Positions 1 through 12,170 are shown, numbered from the stretch's first letter. The stretch is DNA of 64,000 bases from Durusdinium trenchii (GCA_963970005.1 CAXAMN010014113.1:1189014-1253013), one strand, 5' to 3'. Made by a program: numbers and translations. Notes: generated by a model from the letters alone, not told the origin.

Positions 1-44
1 CTTTTTCACAGAGTACCTCACCGAGGAGCTCAGCTATAAGTTCA

Positions 45-1101
45 GTGCTGAGTGTCGATGCCTGGGAAGAAGTTAAAAAGAGTATCATTTTGACCCATGT
101 CGATGACTTGATTTTCACAGGTTGCTCAAAGTACATCAATGAAATCTTTCTTCCAAAGATCCAAGGCTGGTTTGACACACGCGTGGGCAAAATTGAGAAG
201 ATTGGTGATGAGCTCAACTTACTGAGGAGAAAGTACAAACTAGGGCTTTGGATCCGGCCAGCTAACTACATCCAGCAGATGCCGAAAGCATATGAAGAGT
301 ACGTTGGGAAGATCAAACTTCAGCAATTACCATGGGACAGTTCAATTCAGATAGAGAAGATTAGCCTATTCAGGAGCATTGTTGGGTCAGGTATCTACCT
401 ATGTCAAGAGAGGTATGGTGTAGCATTTGCAGTGAAGGAATTGGCTTCAAGAATGTCAAGTCCAACAGCTATGTCATTTCATCACTTGAAGAAATTCTTG
501 GGATACTTGAAGAAGACTATGGACTATTGTCTCATACTTGAATGTCCACAGGCAGGAGAAGGTTATGCCAAGAAAGGAGAAAGCTATTGGCGCTTGGGGA
601 CATTCTCAGATTCAGATTGGAGTGGAGACGAAAGCCACAGAACGTCAACATCCGGAGGATTCCCATTGTTCAACAGCAGCAGGACACAGATCATTAGCTT
701 ATCTTCATGTGAAGCAGAGTTGCATGCACTTGTTTCTTCAGCATCGGATGGAAACTACACTCGCTCATTTCTTGGGTTTGCTCTTAGGACACAGGTGGAT
801 CATTGTATCTTCACAGATTCTTCAAGTGCACGCCAACGTGTGATGAACATTGTATCTTCACAGATTCTTCAAGTTCACGCCAACGTGTGATGAAGAGAGG
901 AGTTGGAAAAGTGAGACTTTTGGATGGAAAGTTGCTATGGGGCTATGGATTCTGGATTCAAAACAGGAAAGACTTCAATATGGTACAAGTACCAACAGAT
1001 AGCAACATGGAGGATAAAGATATCAATACCAGGCCACTTGGAGGATAAAGAATCAGATACTTGATGAACCTCATTGGGTATTGGCACAGTGAAGAGCAAA
1101 C
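45..1101 (+). pseudogene. Ty1/copia Pol remnant: RT palm and RNase H, broken
   Basis: The translation shows the copia RT catalytic motif as THVDDLIFTG near the start, then the connection region and an RNase H domain (TFSDSDWSGDESHRTSTSGG, SLSSCEAELHALV, CIFTDSSSARQRV). The frame breaks at 848 because a 47-bp segment is duplicated in tandem. The original frame resumes in the second copy with SSSRQRVMKRGVGKVRLLDG and PTDSNMEDKDINTRPLGG, meets a TAA at 1046-1048, and reads on as RIRYLMNLIGYWHSEEQTG. The element would normally encode Gag, protease, integrase and the RT fingers upstream, but that part lies outside the window. It is a copia relic with at least one frameshift and one stop. Family assignment is confident; whether any part is still expressed cannot be told. 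Confidence 0.85.
801..894 (+). repeat. 47-bp tandem duplication inside RNase H
   Basis: Two adjacent copies, 801-847 and 848-894, differ at one position (gtgcacg against gttcacg). Since 47 is not a multiple of three, the second copy shifts the RNase H reading frame. Confidence 0.9.
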
Positions 1102-1430
1102 GGGATGAGAGAAAGGTGCTTGAAGAGAAGAACTTTGCAGGAAAGGTCCACAAGATTGCCAAGATGGTTGTGAGAATGGTAGCATTCGAGGGCTTGCAGC
1201 CAATGGTTACAGAAGCATGCACAAGAGAAAACGAAGACATCCAGTGTGGAGTAGAAGGAGGAAAAGAATTCACTGACAACTGCATGAAAAGCCTGATCAT
1301 TGTGATTCTTATTGCAGTTGTTACCATTGGTTTTGCAGCAGTGGCCTTTGTACTATGGAAGCTCTACAAACATTCTGAAAACCTGTTTGAATGCACTATG
1401 GAAACAACTCGTTTCAGATCAGATGAATGA
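1074..1430 (+). CDS. Post-RNase H ORF with one membrane segment
   Basis: This 118-residue reading frame follows the copia RNase H directly and probably belongs to the same element. The N-terminal half is basic and the C-terminal half holds one clear hydrophobic stretch (about residues 73-97, SLIIVILIAVVTIGFAAVAF) followed by basic residues, which fits a single transmembrane helix. It ends at TGA 1428-1430, and the same frame stays open for another 113 codons afterwards, so the stop may be a later mutation. No family is recognised. The nearest ATG is 1074, but earlier the region may have been translated as a continuation of Pol. Confidence 0.5.
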   Translation: MGIGTVKSKRDERKVLEEKNFAGKVHKIAKMVVRMVAFEGLQPMVTEACTRENEDIQCGVEGGKEFTDNCMKSLIIVILIAVVTIGFAAVAFVLWKLYKHSENLFECTMETTRFRSDE

Positions 1431-1439
1431 AAATTCAGA

Positions 1440-2055
1440 ATGGTGGAGCTTAAGTATATTATCAAAGAAAATGAAGGTGATGAACATCAGATTGACCTAC
1501 TCAGAGATTACGCCAGGAGAATTCACAGTGGACTGATTCTCAATGGAGGCTTTGTAGAGAGAGAAACACCAGACACTGAAGCTATAATCAGCTATGACAT
1601 GATGGGAGAAATCAATGCAGCAAACTTCTTAGCCAGAAGGAGCTTGGAAAACATGAGACCAACAGAAGAACAATATGATGGCCGTAGAGTGATGTTAGAA
1701 GCAGCCAATCAAGGAGCAGTTCCCTCAGATGGACCCTGGACCCTTGACAAGGAGATTCACACCAGAAAATAGGGAACTATCAATCAGAGCAGAATATGTA
1801 AGAGAGCAGGCAATACAAATGTGTGGTCGACTTTTGAGGAAAGTTGAGCAACTGGAAAGAAGACATGAACTATTACTAGGAGGAGGACGAAAAGAGCTAG
1901 CAGACACACTTGAGAAAGAGAAAGAACGCTATGAACAGTTGCTTGAACTTGCAGAGGGGAGAAGAGATCATTCAGACAGAGTGCCATCAGAAAGCTCCAG
2001 GAACCCCGTTCTTGAGAGAGTGAAAAATCAACAGAAGAAGGATGGAACAGAGTGA
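1440..2055 (+). pseudogene. Copia downstream coding region, coiled coil, two frames
   Basis: Two overlapping open stretches lie in different frames: 1440-1772 (110 residues, acidic and helical) and 1729-2055 (108 residues, a charged helix including LLRKVEQLERRHELLLGGGR and LADTLEKEKERYEQLLELAE). The heptad-like pattern points to a coiled coil. The second probably continues the first after a 1-nt indel near 1750. Together with 1074-1430 they form a region beyond RNase H that ordinary copia elements lack. The function is unknown. TAG/TGA codons and the frame break mark it as decayed. Confidence 0.45.
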
Positions 2056-5000
2056 ACGATGGTGGCGGAGTGAGCTAGAATAGCAATTCGAGCGCTCACA
2101 CTACCAAGAAGGAGTGTGAAGCATTTTCAGTGTAAACCACAGCTAGTATGCATAGCATGTACCGCATTCTCTGACTTTTGGACTGAAGAAAGGATTCACA
2201 CATAAGAATCCAGCCAGAGAGGGCAAGGATGCAAAAAAAGTTCTTTCTTCTCCAAACGGCCTAGTCCTGCCACGGGTCGGCGCCATGTTCCCCACTTCTT
2301 TCGGGCCGCGGCATCTGTGCTGTCTCCTTGATTGAAGAGATTACGGAAGTTCTACCTGGTGGATCCCTGCAAGTCAAAGGACCCGAATAGGAATGTCCTT
2401 TACTTGGTGGTCAAAAATAATCTTTCGACTTCTAAGGATGTGTTTTTCTACTCTTAAAACTTATTCGAACCCATTCATCCAAAGGTGAAAAGGTCAAGGC
2501 AAGGGATCTCCCCATGTGGAAATCGAAAGGTCAAGATGAAGAGTTTCTTCACATGTTGCTTCACCTATGCACGGCAGTTTTCCTCGCAGTTTTCCTCCTC
2601 ATCACCAGGCCCTATGCACCAAGTGCTGCACGGCGACAAGGCTGGGGTCCAGGGGAATAAAAGACGGGGAATGAATTTCACGACAGTTCACGACCATTGG
2701 ATAGATTTATCATAGATTTATCATGTATATTCATGTATACCAGAACCATCCTGTCTGTGTGTCCAATGGACTACCCCACTGTACGGCTGAGGTGTCCATG
2801 GGACATGCATTAGATGGTCGAGGTACTCGTGTATCATCATTAATTTACAATCATGACGACCACGAATCACGGAAGATTGCGCCCCCAAATTTTGGTGACT
2901 TTGAAGGGAGAGAGGCCCTTCCATGTGGCAATTGTGGAACATGTCTTGGGGATGAAAAGTTGTTTTTTTAGAATGAAGGACAAGGAATGTTGAGCGGCTG
3001 CCCTCAACAACAACTCCAAGACCAATCTCAAGACCACTCATCTTGGCAAAACGGAACATCTCATCTTCACATCACAAGACATGAAACAAACGGCGCAACG
3101 CTTCGCTTGCTCACTTTGCTTACTCACTTCGCCGTGTTTCAAATCGCTTCCAGCTCCCAAAAAGCGACAGGTGCCATGGTCGGGACTCTCGGACCGCTCT
3201 CGAACCCCAGATGCGATCGGAGTCGACTGGGCGTGGAATTAGTTGTGGAAAAGAAAGATCCGAACATCCATGAAACATCCATGAAAAAGGGTTCATTTTG
3301 AGAACCTCGACGTTCCAAGAAGAGCGATTCTTGTATTTCTTCTCTTTTTTTTTGTTGGGTGGTCGGACGGACCATCGACCCTCAGCCGTTTTTCGGAGGT
3401 CTTGACCGGAGGGCTTCCCTCCAACCGATAATACTCCGGCGCGTCTTTGTTGTGAGACATTTGCTGACATACTCGGATCACTGGATCTGTTTTACAGCGC
3501 TGCTGTAAAATTCCATCCTCCTGCATGTTTTCACTACAGAAAGGGTTTAGGGTTGACCACTGGAATAAGGCATGCTTATAGAAATACTTGTCCTGCTAAC
3601 TCAGAGGGGGATGTAAGTCCCAGAAACTGGACGCATTTGTTTGGTGTTTGCGCTACCAGAGGTGACCAGATAGGGATGGTGTAAGTCCAACCATGGACTC
3701 GAGTGGTCGGGATGGTGTTCGTTTGATGTGACCTATCTGGTGCCCTCAGCCATGCCCAGATTTCTCTGCCAACATTGGAAGACCTTGGTCGGGGAGTTGA
3801 CCAGAACAGCTGGGGCGAAAGAGCTTCGAGGTGAACGCTCCGCCCAAGCGGTTCCGTTTCCAGCCCAAAAAAAGAAACATCTGAGGATAACACAATGTAC
3901 TGGAAACGCGGAAGCAAGATGAAGCAAGCACGCTTGGCACGGAAACGGGTCTCAACAAAAGATAAAATAGCTGGGGTTCCCGGTTTGTTTCGCCAGACGT
4001 TTGACCTTTTTTTCCGTGTCCAGCTTGAAAAGCAAGACCTGGACCTGGATCGCTGGTGAGTTGTTTTTGTTGGCGATCCCTGAAAGTCAGGAATCCAGAG
4101 CTGGCAGAGCTGGGAGTAGTCGTTGGGATGCCCAACGTTGGGTTACTGTACCAAAACAAGGACCATTTATAGATTGAAGCCTTGGAGGCCCAGAGGATCA
4201 AGGGTATATCAAACGTACTTCCAAACAGGGAATGGTCCTTGTGTAGAGAAACAACCTTGCTATGGCCTACAGCCATGGCGAAAAGCCATGAGCAAGACCT
4301 TGACTACACTCTGACTGACTATCATGGAAGTGGAAAATGGCCCCTGTGAAGACAATTTTCCTCCACAACCAGGTGGTTGTCCATTTCCATGTGATGTGTT
4401 CGTCGGAGTGTATACGGGATGTGTCCTTCTCTTTTCACAGAAGATCTAAGAAGCCTCCCCAGGACTCGCCAGGCGCAAGAGTATCTCAATCAACCAAAAA
4501 GGCAAAACGACGAAGCCTTCGCATCTTCGTTCGCCCATCGTTCGCTCTGCAGCTCGCCGACTACCGAGGCACCGCCGGAGACCTTCGAGGCGCGCTCCGC
4601 GGCCGGTGGCCGGCGGAATAGCCGGGGGAATGGATGTGTTGTCTGCTTGGTTTGGAATGGTTTGGTAATGCCCTGTTTAGACCTTTGAGGTGGAATAGCT
4701 TGGGCCCAAGCGACTTCAGACTTGAAGTCGACCGAAAAGGAGAACAGCTGGACCCTGGACGGGTTGTGTTCGTAACGAAGACCCAGACCTGTGCGGCGAA
4801 GTGTCCAGGTGTCGCTTGCTGTTTTTGCTTGGGGCCTTCGCAGCTGCGAAGGAGTAGGTTTCTCTTTGGTTCAGATCAAGTGAAGAAACTTGCTAAGATC
4901 TACCAGTCGCCAGTCTAAATTCAATCTTTGGGGTGTACCCTACTTGACCGCTGTTGCGACAACTGCAGGAAGAAGATGTCAAATACATGTTCAATATAGT

Positions 5001-7914
5001 TTGTATATATAGGAACTACAATTTGTTGAAGCAGTTTGCATTCACACCACCGTACACCACCATCAAAAACAGAAACGCCTGGAAACGATCATGCGCCATG
5101 GTCCCAGATCTGGGGAAGTCACGGACAAAACCGCATGGAGCAATCCTTCGGCCATGTGGGGAGACAGACGGACCCAGCCATGCGGAGCGATGTGGGAGTT
5201 TTGGTTTGATCCTACCCATCTCCTGATGGAATCTGGTGGATCACTTCCAAAAACAAGGAGATGAGTCCCAGCTTAGGAGATGAGTCCATACACATCTGGG
5301 TGAGTTCGGGATCCTTGTGGATGGAAGTGGGCAACTGCCAGTCCAGCATGGCTGATAAACTTGAGGTGCTTCGGCGGTGTTGAAAAAGACGCCAGGAGAC
5401 CATTTACCTAGACCATGCAGGGCAAATGCCAGAAACAAACATGGGTCACGTATGTCCACAAATCAAGTCTTTCCAATCGCACTGTGTGGGTGCCCTGTTT
5501 GAAGGGCAAGCTATGAAAAACGATGCTCCCGGGCCTGATGTATCCATACCCGCCTGCCACACTCCCTGAAATCCTCATGGGCCGTGGATGGAAGACGGCC
5601 CCGATTTCACCGTGTTCCGAAGACCAAAGAGGCAGTGAACTCCACGTAACCATGACTATTTCAGGCAGGTGTATCCCTATGGATCCACATACCGTACCCT
5701 TTTTTGACCAGCTGATGTGTTTGACACGTTCTTCACAGACATGAAGGATCCAGTCACCCCGCTAGCGTGACGCTTGCCAGACTGCCAGGACCTCTTGGTG
5801 CGGCCTGCCCCTGACTTGTGCGACACCAAGGGGAGCACCATAGGTGTTGTTCAGGTTTACTCCAGTGAAGACACCATCACAGACCTGGACCATTTCCTAC
5901 TATTTCCATCTCTTTCCATCAGTCAAACGCTTCACATTCAGCTGCCACTCGGTCCGTTTGTTGTCAAGTGCAGGAACTCTTTACGCCACGGTTCGTTGGT
6001 TCACAAACTTCCATGCTCTACTCATTCTCCATCTCGGCCGAGGTCAACTAGAATGGAGCTCATGCTGTTGGACGTGTCTTGGCGATATTTGAGGGGGCAT
6101 GATTGAATTCAGAAGAGGAAGTCTTCCTGGGTGGTTTTCATCACAGCTGTAATAGGGTATATACCTTCATCCCGGCGCTATTGATTTTGGGTCGGGCCTT
6201 GCCATGTTTGGCTCTTGAGGACCTTTTTCTACTACTCAACAACAAGAGCGGTGAAGACTTCATCAGACGGAAGTGGAATTCCGCTTGCTTTGGTGGTTTC
6301 TTCGTGAAGAAGGTGTTCATGTTTGCGTAGGTTGATTGAGAATGGGCAACGTTTAAACTTGCAAAAGGCATCAACATTCGACAATCAGGAACACAATCAT
6401 CCAGAGAGGTCTTGCAAGATCCAGCCACTTGGAGCTCGTCTCGATTCTTGAGCAAAGCAGAGAAGTCTACAACCAGATGGGAAAGCAGCGAGACTCTGCA
6501 GCTGAAATCAAGACTTCAGACCACAGCGACGAACTTCCAACGAAAAAGAACGAGAACAAAGCGAGTGCTGAGACCTTGCAGGGAATCCTTGCGACCTCCT
6601 GCTTTGCATTAGTACATCTCATGTCAATCCCTTTCAACTCTGTGCTGCTTTTAGCTTGCAGAGATATACTGATACTTGGCCATTTGATGCCATTTGCCAA
6701 CAGCTATACATGGCTTGACCAATCATGAGCTTCTTGTCTTCGCTCCTTTGCCGGAATGGTGGAGACGATGCCTGCTTCCGTCCTCAATTCTGAGACGTCA
6801 GCCGTCGCGACGGACGAACATCCGCGACCTCCGGAGTCAGCTGACCGGGACGAGACCGGCCCAAGCAAGCGGCGATTGTCGCCGTCCTTCTCACGTCCTT
6901 CTCACGTCCTTTCAGAAAGGGATTCCATGTGTTGTTTCATGACTTTTATGACCTAAATCTAGAGGTATGGAAAATGTATAGGTCGTTTTGGGACTCCTTG
7001 TTGTGGGGTAGGTATTTGAGGGGATGTCTTTGTGGCGTGCCCCGTTCGATCGTGATGATGGCCAATAGTGTAAATCAGAGTTCAAAAAGGTGGGACTTGC
7101 CCCTTTGGTGTATGGACTCATTTGTGCTCTACAATGTTTTATCCTGGTGTGTGCTCTTTACAAAAGCATCGTGGATGCTTCAATGCTTCAAGAGAAGAAT
7201 GTGATTTGTGCATGTGTTGTTTGCCACATCGGCTCATGTTGCACACAGAAGCATCCGACTTGGACACCAAAAGGACATGACTTAGGTTTTTTATGTTTTT
7301 TTAGCCGGAAGCCCTACCACACCTTCGGTCAGACTGGCAGGGACCCCAAAACCTGTGGTCTGTTGAAAAGAGGAGTCCATGAACTCAGAGTCCGTGTAAG
7401 AAAAGCTGAAGGCATCGTTTTACGGTGGCGGCAGGGTTTTGTTCCAATGTTGTGGCCCACTAGTCAGGTCCACATGAGATGGTTACAGGTCGACATGAGA
7501 TGGTTGGCAAGAATATGCAAGAATCAAGTGTCGATTGGAGGTGACATGGTATGTTTGTTGGTCTTCCAACTGGAGACCCCACCTCACCTTCCAACTGGAG
7601 ACCCCAAAAGGTCCGCTCCCCTGTTCACCCGTCCACCTCACCGTCTCCACCTCACCTCACCTCAACCTCCGTGACTCACCGAGCTCACCGAGCTCCGAAA
7701 CCCATGGTGTTTCGCCCACCCGTCCTCACCAAGGCGCAAAGCTTGGATGTGGTCTCGGTCTTCGATGGGCACTATGCATTTACCACCAAGGCCGGGTCAC
7801 CGAAGTCGGTCGACGTCGGCCATCGCGGTGAAGTGGTGGGCCTAAGCCATTTCGCGCTCGGGTCGACTCAGAGCTGTGAAAGATGTCTGAGAATCGAATG
7901 AAAAAGAATTTCAC
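2056..7914. other. Gene-poor stretch, no supported gene
   Basis: About 5.9 kb without an ORF I can assign. The left end may include the 3' LTR of the preceding copia relic, but no second LTR is available for comparison. Three GC-richer islets look exon-like by codon texture only: 4437-4623 (preceded by a pyrimidine-rich tract and CAG), 6755-6900 and 7676-7901. Short local duplications occur at 7467-7512 (ACATGAGATGGTT twice) and 7568-7603 (CCAACTGGAGACCCC twice). I do not call genes here. Confidence 0.4.
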
Positions 7915-8910
7915 CATTCAAATGTGTGGTTTTTTTGTGTTTTTTTGTGTTTTGTGTGTTTGTTTTTAATGCACGGTTTTTTTTCCTTATGCGGATATGT
8001 GTGTTTCTTATGCGGATATATGGGCAGGTGTGGTCTCAGAGCAAGGGTGTTCTTTTTTAATGCAGCGGGTGGGGGGTTTAATGCCCGTGTGTTTTAATTC
8101 TTCTAGCAGTTCGTTCTTTATGCAGTTGTTTTCTTTCTTTATGCACGAGGTTTCTTTTCTTATGCAGACGGATCCTTGTTTAAAGCTGAGGGGTTTCGGC
8201 ACCCCCCCAATATTGGGAAATGGCAGAGGGACCGTGTCCTTCCTTTTCTCCTTTTCCTTCCCATTCTTTCTGTCCTTTCTTCTGTCTTTGACTCTTCTTT
8301 GTATTCCTCTGTTTTTTCCAGTTTTCCCTTTTCTTTATGCATCCGGTGCTTCTCTTTGATGCTCGTGGTCTGGTGGTTCTATTTTAAATGCTTTTCTAGG
8401 CTAACAGTTCTTTTTACTGAAGCTGTTTCTTTTTATGCGCATGGTGCTTTTTCAATGCAGACGGTTCTTTTTTTTGCTGAAGGGTGTTGTCCTTCCCCCG
8501 TGGTGGCAATGGCGGCGGAGCAAGAATTCCTTGTCCTTCCTCTTCCGTCCTTTGTTCCTGCCGTTCCTCATGGCTCCTTTTTTTGCTGGAAGGTTCTTCT
8601 TCGATGCGGGTGGTTCTCCTTTTATGCTGAAGGATTTCGCCATTCCCCCGGTGGTGGCATTGGTGGCAACGGGAGAAATCCTTTTCCTTCCTCTTCTGTC
8701 CCCTTCTCCTTGCCATTCATTCCTCACGGCTCCCTTTTTCTGAAGGTGTTTTCAATGCTGGTTTTCTTGAGCTAGCGGTTTCTCTTTTTATGCAGCTGGT
8801 TTTCTTAATGCGCAGAGTGCATGTTTGTTAAAGGAACCGTAATAAGACATGAACCCTCCAGCCTTTAGCATAAAGAAAGAACCGTCAGCATAAGAAAAAA
8901 ACTACTGCCA
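7915..8910. repeat. T-rich degenerate repeat cluster
   Basis: A patchwork of T-runs is punctuated by variants of TTTTATGCNGACGGTTCTTT. Three longer diverged units begin near 8178, 8470 and 8622. Each starts with a GCTGAAGG-like word followed by C-runs, a GGTGGCA word and CCTTCCTCTTCTGTCC-like sequence; the last two are about 152 bp apart. From about 8830 to 8907 the same words appear in inverse orientation (AACCGTCAGCATAAGAAAAA). Long reading frames across it are by-products of the repeat. Confidence 0.6.
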
Positions 8911-9078
8911 CGGTGACCGTTTCGGGTTGGTGGAGAGAACTCCGAATCAGCGACCAGTTGGTGACCGATTCGGGTTGGTGTGGTTCGGTTTTTTTCCGGC
9001 GGGCTTCTTGCTTGTATGTCTAAAGGTCAAAGGTCTAGAGTTGTAGAAGCAGAAGGTCTACGCACTGGGCTCCAGAGA

Positions 9079-9232
9079 GGGGTGATGGTGGTGATGGAGG
9101 TGGTCATCGAGGTGATGATGGCGGTGGTGATGGTGGTGGCGATGAAGGTGGTGATGATGGTGGTGATGCAGGTGATGATGGTGGTGATGGCGACGGTGGC
9201 GATGACGGTGGTGGTGGTGATGGAGGTTCACC
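9079..9232 (+). repeat. GGTGATG-type minisatellite
   Basis: Simple-sequence array made of GGT, GAT and GAG-like triplets (GGTGATGATGGTGGTGATG and variants) over about 150 bp, bounded on the right by GTTCACCAGGCAGGTGC. Confidence 0.85.
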
Positions 9233-9254
9233 AGGCAGGTGCAGGTCTAGGTGC

Positions 9255-9735
9255 CGCACCTGCAAGGAAATCTGCATTTCAGGTTCCACAATGTATGCCC
9301 CGAAATCTATACTTCAAGCTCCACAAAGTATTGCACCTGCCACGAAATCTGCAGTTGAAGGTCCCCAAATCGCTGCGCCTGCCGCGAAATCTACACTTCA
9401 AGGTCCAAAAAGTACTGTGCCTGCCATGAAATCTGGACTTCAAGGTGTGCCTGCCACCTAATCTACACTTCAAGCTCCGCAAAGTACTGCACCTGCCACG
9501 AAATCTGACTTGAAGGTCCACAGAGCACTGTGCCTGCCGCGAAATCTACGCTTCAAGGTTCACAAAGTATTGCACCTGCCATGAAATCTGGACGTCAAGG
9601 TGTGCCTGCCACGAAATCTACACTTCAAGCTCCACAAAGTACTGCGCCTGCTTTGAAATCTGGGGCACTTCAAGGTCTACCAAGTACTGCACCTGCCACA
9701 GTGCTGCGCTTGCCACGAAATCCGCACATCAAGGT
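9255..9735 (+). repeat. ~42-bp tandem array, decayed coding repeats
   Basis: Units close to CTGCCACGAAATCTACACTT + CAAGGTCCACAAAGTACTGCA recur roughly every 36-45 bp about eleven times. Read in one frame a unit gives APATKSTLQGPQST-like peptides, intact in the stretch after 9530. Single-base indels shift the other units. The spacing near 14 codons suggests a protein repeat that has degenerated. A last APATKS copy sits near 9882-9899. Confidence 0.7.
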
Positions 9736-10305
9736 GCACACCACGCAGGCCTGCCAAGGCGATTCACACGAAGACGAGCACTTCCAAAGACAACGTCAGG
9801 ATGCCAAAACGCAGCTTTCGCTCGAGACTTCCTCCGAGCTCTGAGAACGAGCCACATGTCCAAAAGTCTCGATTCACAGCGCCTGCTACGAAATCAGAGC
9901 ACGCCGAAGACCACCACCAAGACCACCAAAACACGAGGTTTCCCCTGCGCTTGCCACGAAAAGTGATCACTAAGCAACGACTGCACAGTCGAAATGCACT
10001 TCGAAGATCTCGAAATGCACTTCGATGATCTCGAGGTGAATGAATGTACTGCACATAGCAGCAAATTAGCCGCGCCCGGCCGTGAGCACCTCAGATCAGG
10101 CACCCGTCCTTAACTCCTTCAGCTTCAAGTGGCAATGGTTGATGATTAAGGCCTTGCGCAGTTCGACCGACGAGGAGAAGTCTGCCATAAAGGCGATGAT
10201 TCACTTGCATCTGGTGTAAACTGAGGAGAAATCTGTACAGGTCAATGAATACATGCTTCAATAGGACCCTCCACTTGACCCTCGACAAGCGCCTCGAGCG
10301 CCTTT

Positions 10306-10683
10306 TTGAGTGGCAGCGCGGCCACAATGATTGGCGACTATTTCCACTGCAAGAAGGCCGTTCAGAGCTCTCTACTTGTACCACTGAAGATTAGCAAACC
10401 AGCGCCGAAGGTGAAAGGATCCAAGCATCAACCTCTTAAAGATCTTATTGCTTCGTCAGATTTGACCCGGACGCAACTCACAGATGCAATTTGGCACGCT
10501 CTCTTCCAAGAGATGGAGACCAGAAAGGCGGCTCTGACCCGGACGCAACTCGCAGATGCAATTTGGCAAGCTCTCTTCCGAGAAATGGAGACCAGAGGGG
10601 AGGCTCTCTGCGGCGGCCCCCCGAAGTTAGACTCCGTACAAGAAGTCCGCAAGAAGGGCCGCAAGCGAAAACATGCTAGCTGA
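10306..10683 (+). CDS. Small ORF with duplicated 24-residue motif
   Basis: A 125-residue ORF, basic at both ends, with a C-terminal KKGRKRKHAS that could act as a nuclear signal. The centre holds two tandem copies of a 24-residue unit starting LTRTQLTDAIWHALF and LTRTQLADAIWQALF, the second ending EMETRGEA. Most differences between copies keep the reading frame, which supports past coding selection. No family is recognised. The start at 10306 is an alternative codon; the protein may be one exon of a larger gene. It lies about 0.6 kb after the 42-bp array, whose frame is also on this strand, so the two may be parts of one former gene. Confidence 0.4.
   Translation: MSGSAATMIGDYFHCKKAVQSSLLVPLKISKPAPKVKGSKHQPLKDLIASSDLTRTQLTDAIWHALFQEMETRKAALTRTQLADAIWQALFREMETRGEALCGGPPKLDSVQEVRKKGRKRKHAS
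10462..10605 (+). repeat. 72-bp direct repeat (two copies)
   Basis: Copies at 10462-10533 and 10534-10605 encode the duplicated 24-residue unit. The period is in frame. Confidence 0.85.
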
Positions 10684-10842
10684 ACATTAGATCTTCATAC
10701 AAAGGTTGGAGTACATCCTTTTCAGATGATTTGCCCACATGGAAGAAGAGATGTGGCTACTGCGTGGTGCTGTGTCTGGATTGGAGCAGTTTGGGGTAGA
10801 ATGCAACATACAGGAATATAAATATTTTGTAAGTTCATGGTT

Positions 10843-10860
10843 GTGTATATATATATATAC
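10843..10860. repeat. TA microsatellite
   Basis: Short GTGTATATATATATATAC run, with further AT-rich sequence (GGAATTATATACAATATACA) to 10880. Confidence 0.7.
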
Positions 10861-11339
10861 GGAATTATATACAATATACATCCGTTTTCTGATGTGATGT
10901 CATCCTGAAGGGCAGGATGACAACTGACTCAGCCACTCGATCGCAAAGCGGTGATGGGGGTAGCGACTGCCAGTTCCCACGCTTTGATAACGTCCTCTCA
11001 GCGCATTTCTATTTCTCCACCTTCGCATGAATGTCGATGTGGTTTCTTTGCACCGTGAGTTCCAACAAATGGAGAGGACCTGGTGTGTTCAGTGGGGAAG
11101 GCTGCCAATTTATCATTTGGGGAGCGACCAGTTTTCCATAGTGACCCCAAAGGGTGCATTGCACCAACCTGTAGGAAAACCGGAAGTATCAAGTGACCGG
11201 GCTCTTTAAATGCAATTGTGGAGGGCTTGGGTGAGACGCACTGCGACTGTGACACTGTGAGAGGGCTCTTGGAGCTGGCAACTTCGCTCTGGAGCGTAGA
11301 CCTTCTGGTGGCATTCCCACTGAGGGCCTGTGCCCGCTT

Positions 11340-12170
11340 TGCTTTGTAGTCAGAAGAGACCTGTCTCCCGAACGGATTGTCGTATACATAAAAACCGTCC
11401 GCATAAAAAGAATTGTCCGCATCTCCCCGGCATGAAGACAAAGAAATTGTCCGCGTAGAAGCAGAAACCATCAACACAGTTTGCGCAAAAAGGAACACCC
11501 CAGCCACCAGCATAAGAAAAGGCAACGTTAGAGCCCTCCAGCATGAACAAATGCCCAGATACAAAGAACCCACCAACCCCGGCAAGAGGAGACCACCAGA
11601 ATAAGAAAAGACGTTTGAACCCCCAGCGTGAACATAAAAATAGTCCGCAAAGGGAGAACTCCGCATACCCCGGCATGAAAAACAATAACCATTAGAACCG
11701 CCCGGGTTAAAAAGAAAAAAGAAAAGCAAGAAACTGGCACCAGCATAAAAAAAGAGTCGTCCGCATTCCGCATAAAGGAACACCCCAGCCACCAGCATAA
11801 GGAAAGGACACATGAGAGCCCCCCAGCATGAAAAAAAATTTGTCCAGATAAAAAGAACCCACCAACCCCCGCAAGAGGAGGCCACTAAGAAAAGGAAACA
11901 TTAGAACCCACAGTGTGAAAAAAGTTAGTCCGGATATGAAAAAGAACCCACCAACCCCGCGAGAAAAGGGAGGAAGAGGAAGGAACTCCCGCAAGAGGAG
12001 GGCTGTAAAGAACATGGCGACGACGAAATTCACAAACCAAAAAACCCGAACATAGAAACAAACAACTGAATCCCCCCAGTATAAAAAAATAAACCCCGCC
12101 GCACCCAAAAAAAGAACTCCAACAAAAAAAGTTGGAACGCACAAGAGTAAAAACAGAGCTCTTCAACATG
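11340..12170. repeat. A-rich degenerate tandem repeats, inverse of 8-kb cluster
   Basis: The same words as at 7915-8910 appear reverse-complemented (CCGTCCGCATAAAAAGAA, CCAGCATAAGAAAAG). A longer unit begins with GGAACACCCCAGCCACCAGC at 11491 and again at 11777, a 286-bp period. It includes CAGCATGAA, AAAGAACCCACCAACCCC and GCAAGAGGAG words. A third partial unit starts near 11940. Reading frames on the minus strand rich in Phe, Trp and Cys are by-products. Confidence 0.65.

Noticed and set aside
7535..7901. VFDGH string as a PP2C phosphatase exon
   Set aside because: The following glycine-rich metal-binding residues and all other PP2C motifs are missing.
8176..8775. 199-residue hydrophobic ORF as a membrane protein
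   Set aside because: It is a translation of T-rich degenerate repeats; neighbouring units shift frame freely.
11350..12144. Minus-strand Phe/Trp/Cys-rich ORFs as genes
   Set aside because: Explained by the A-rich tandem repeats with a 286-bp period.
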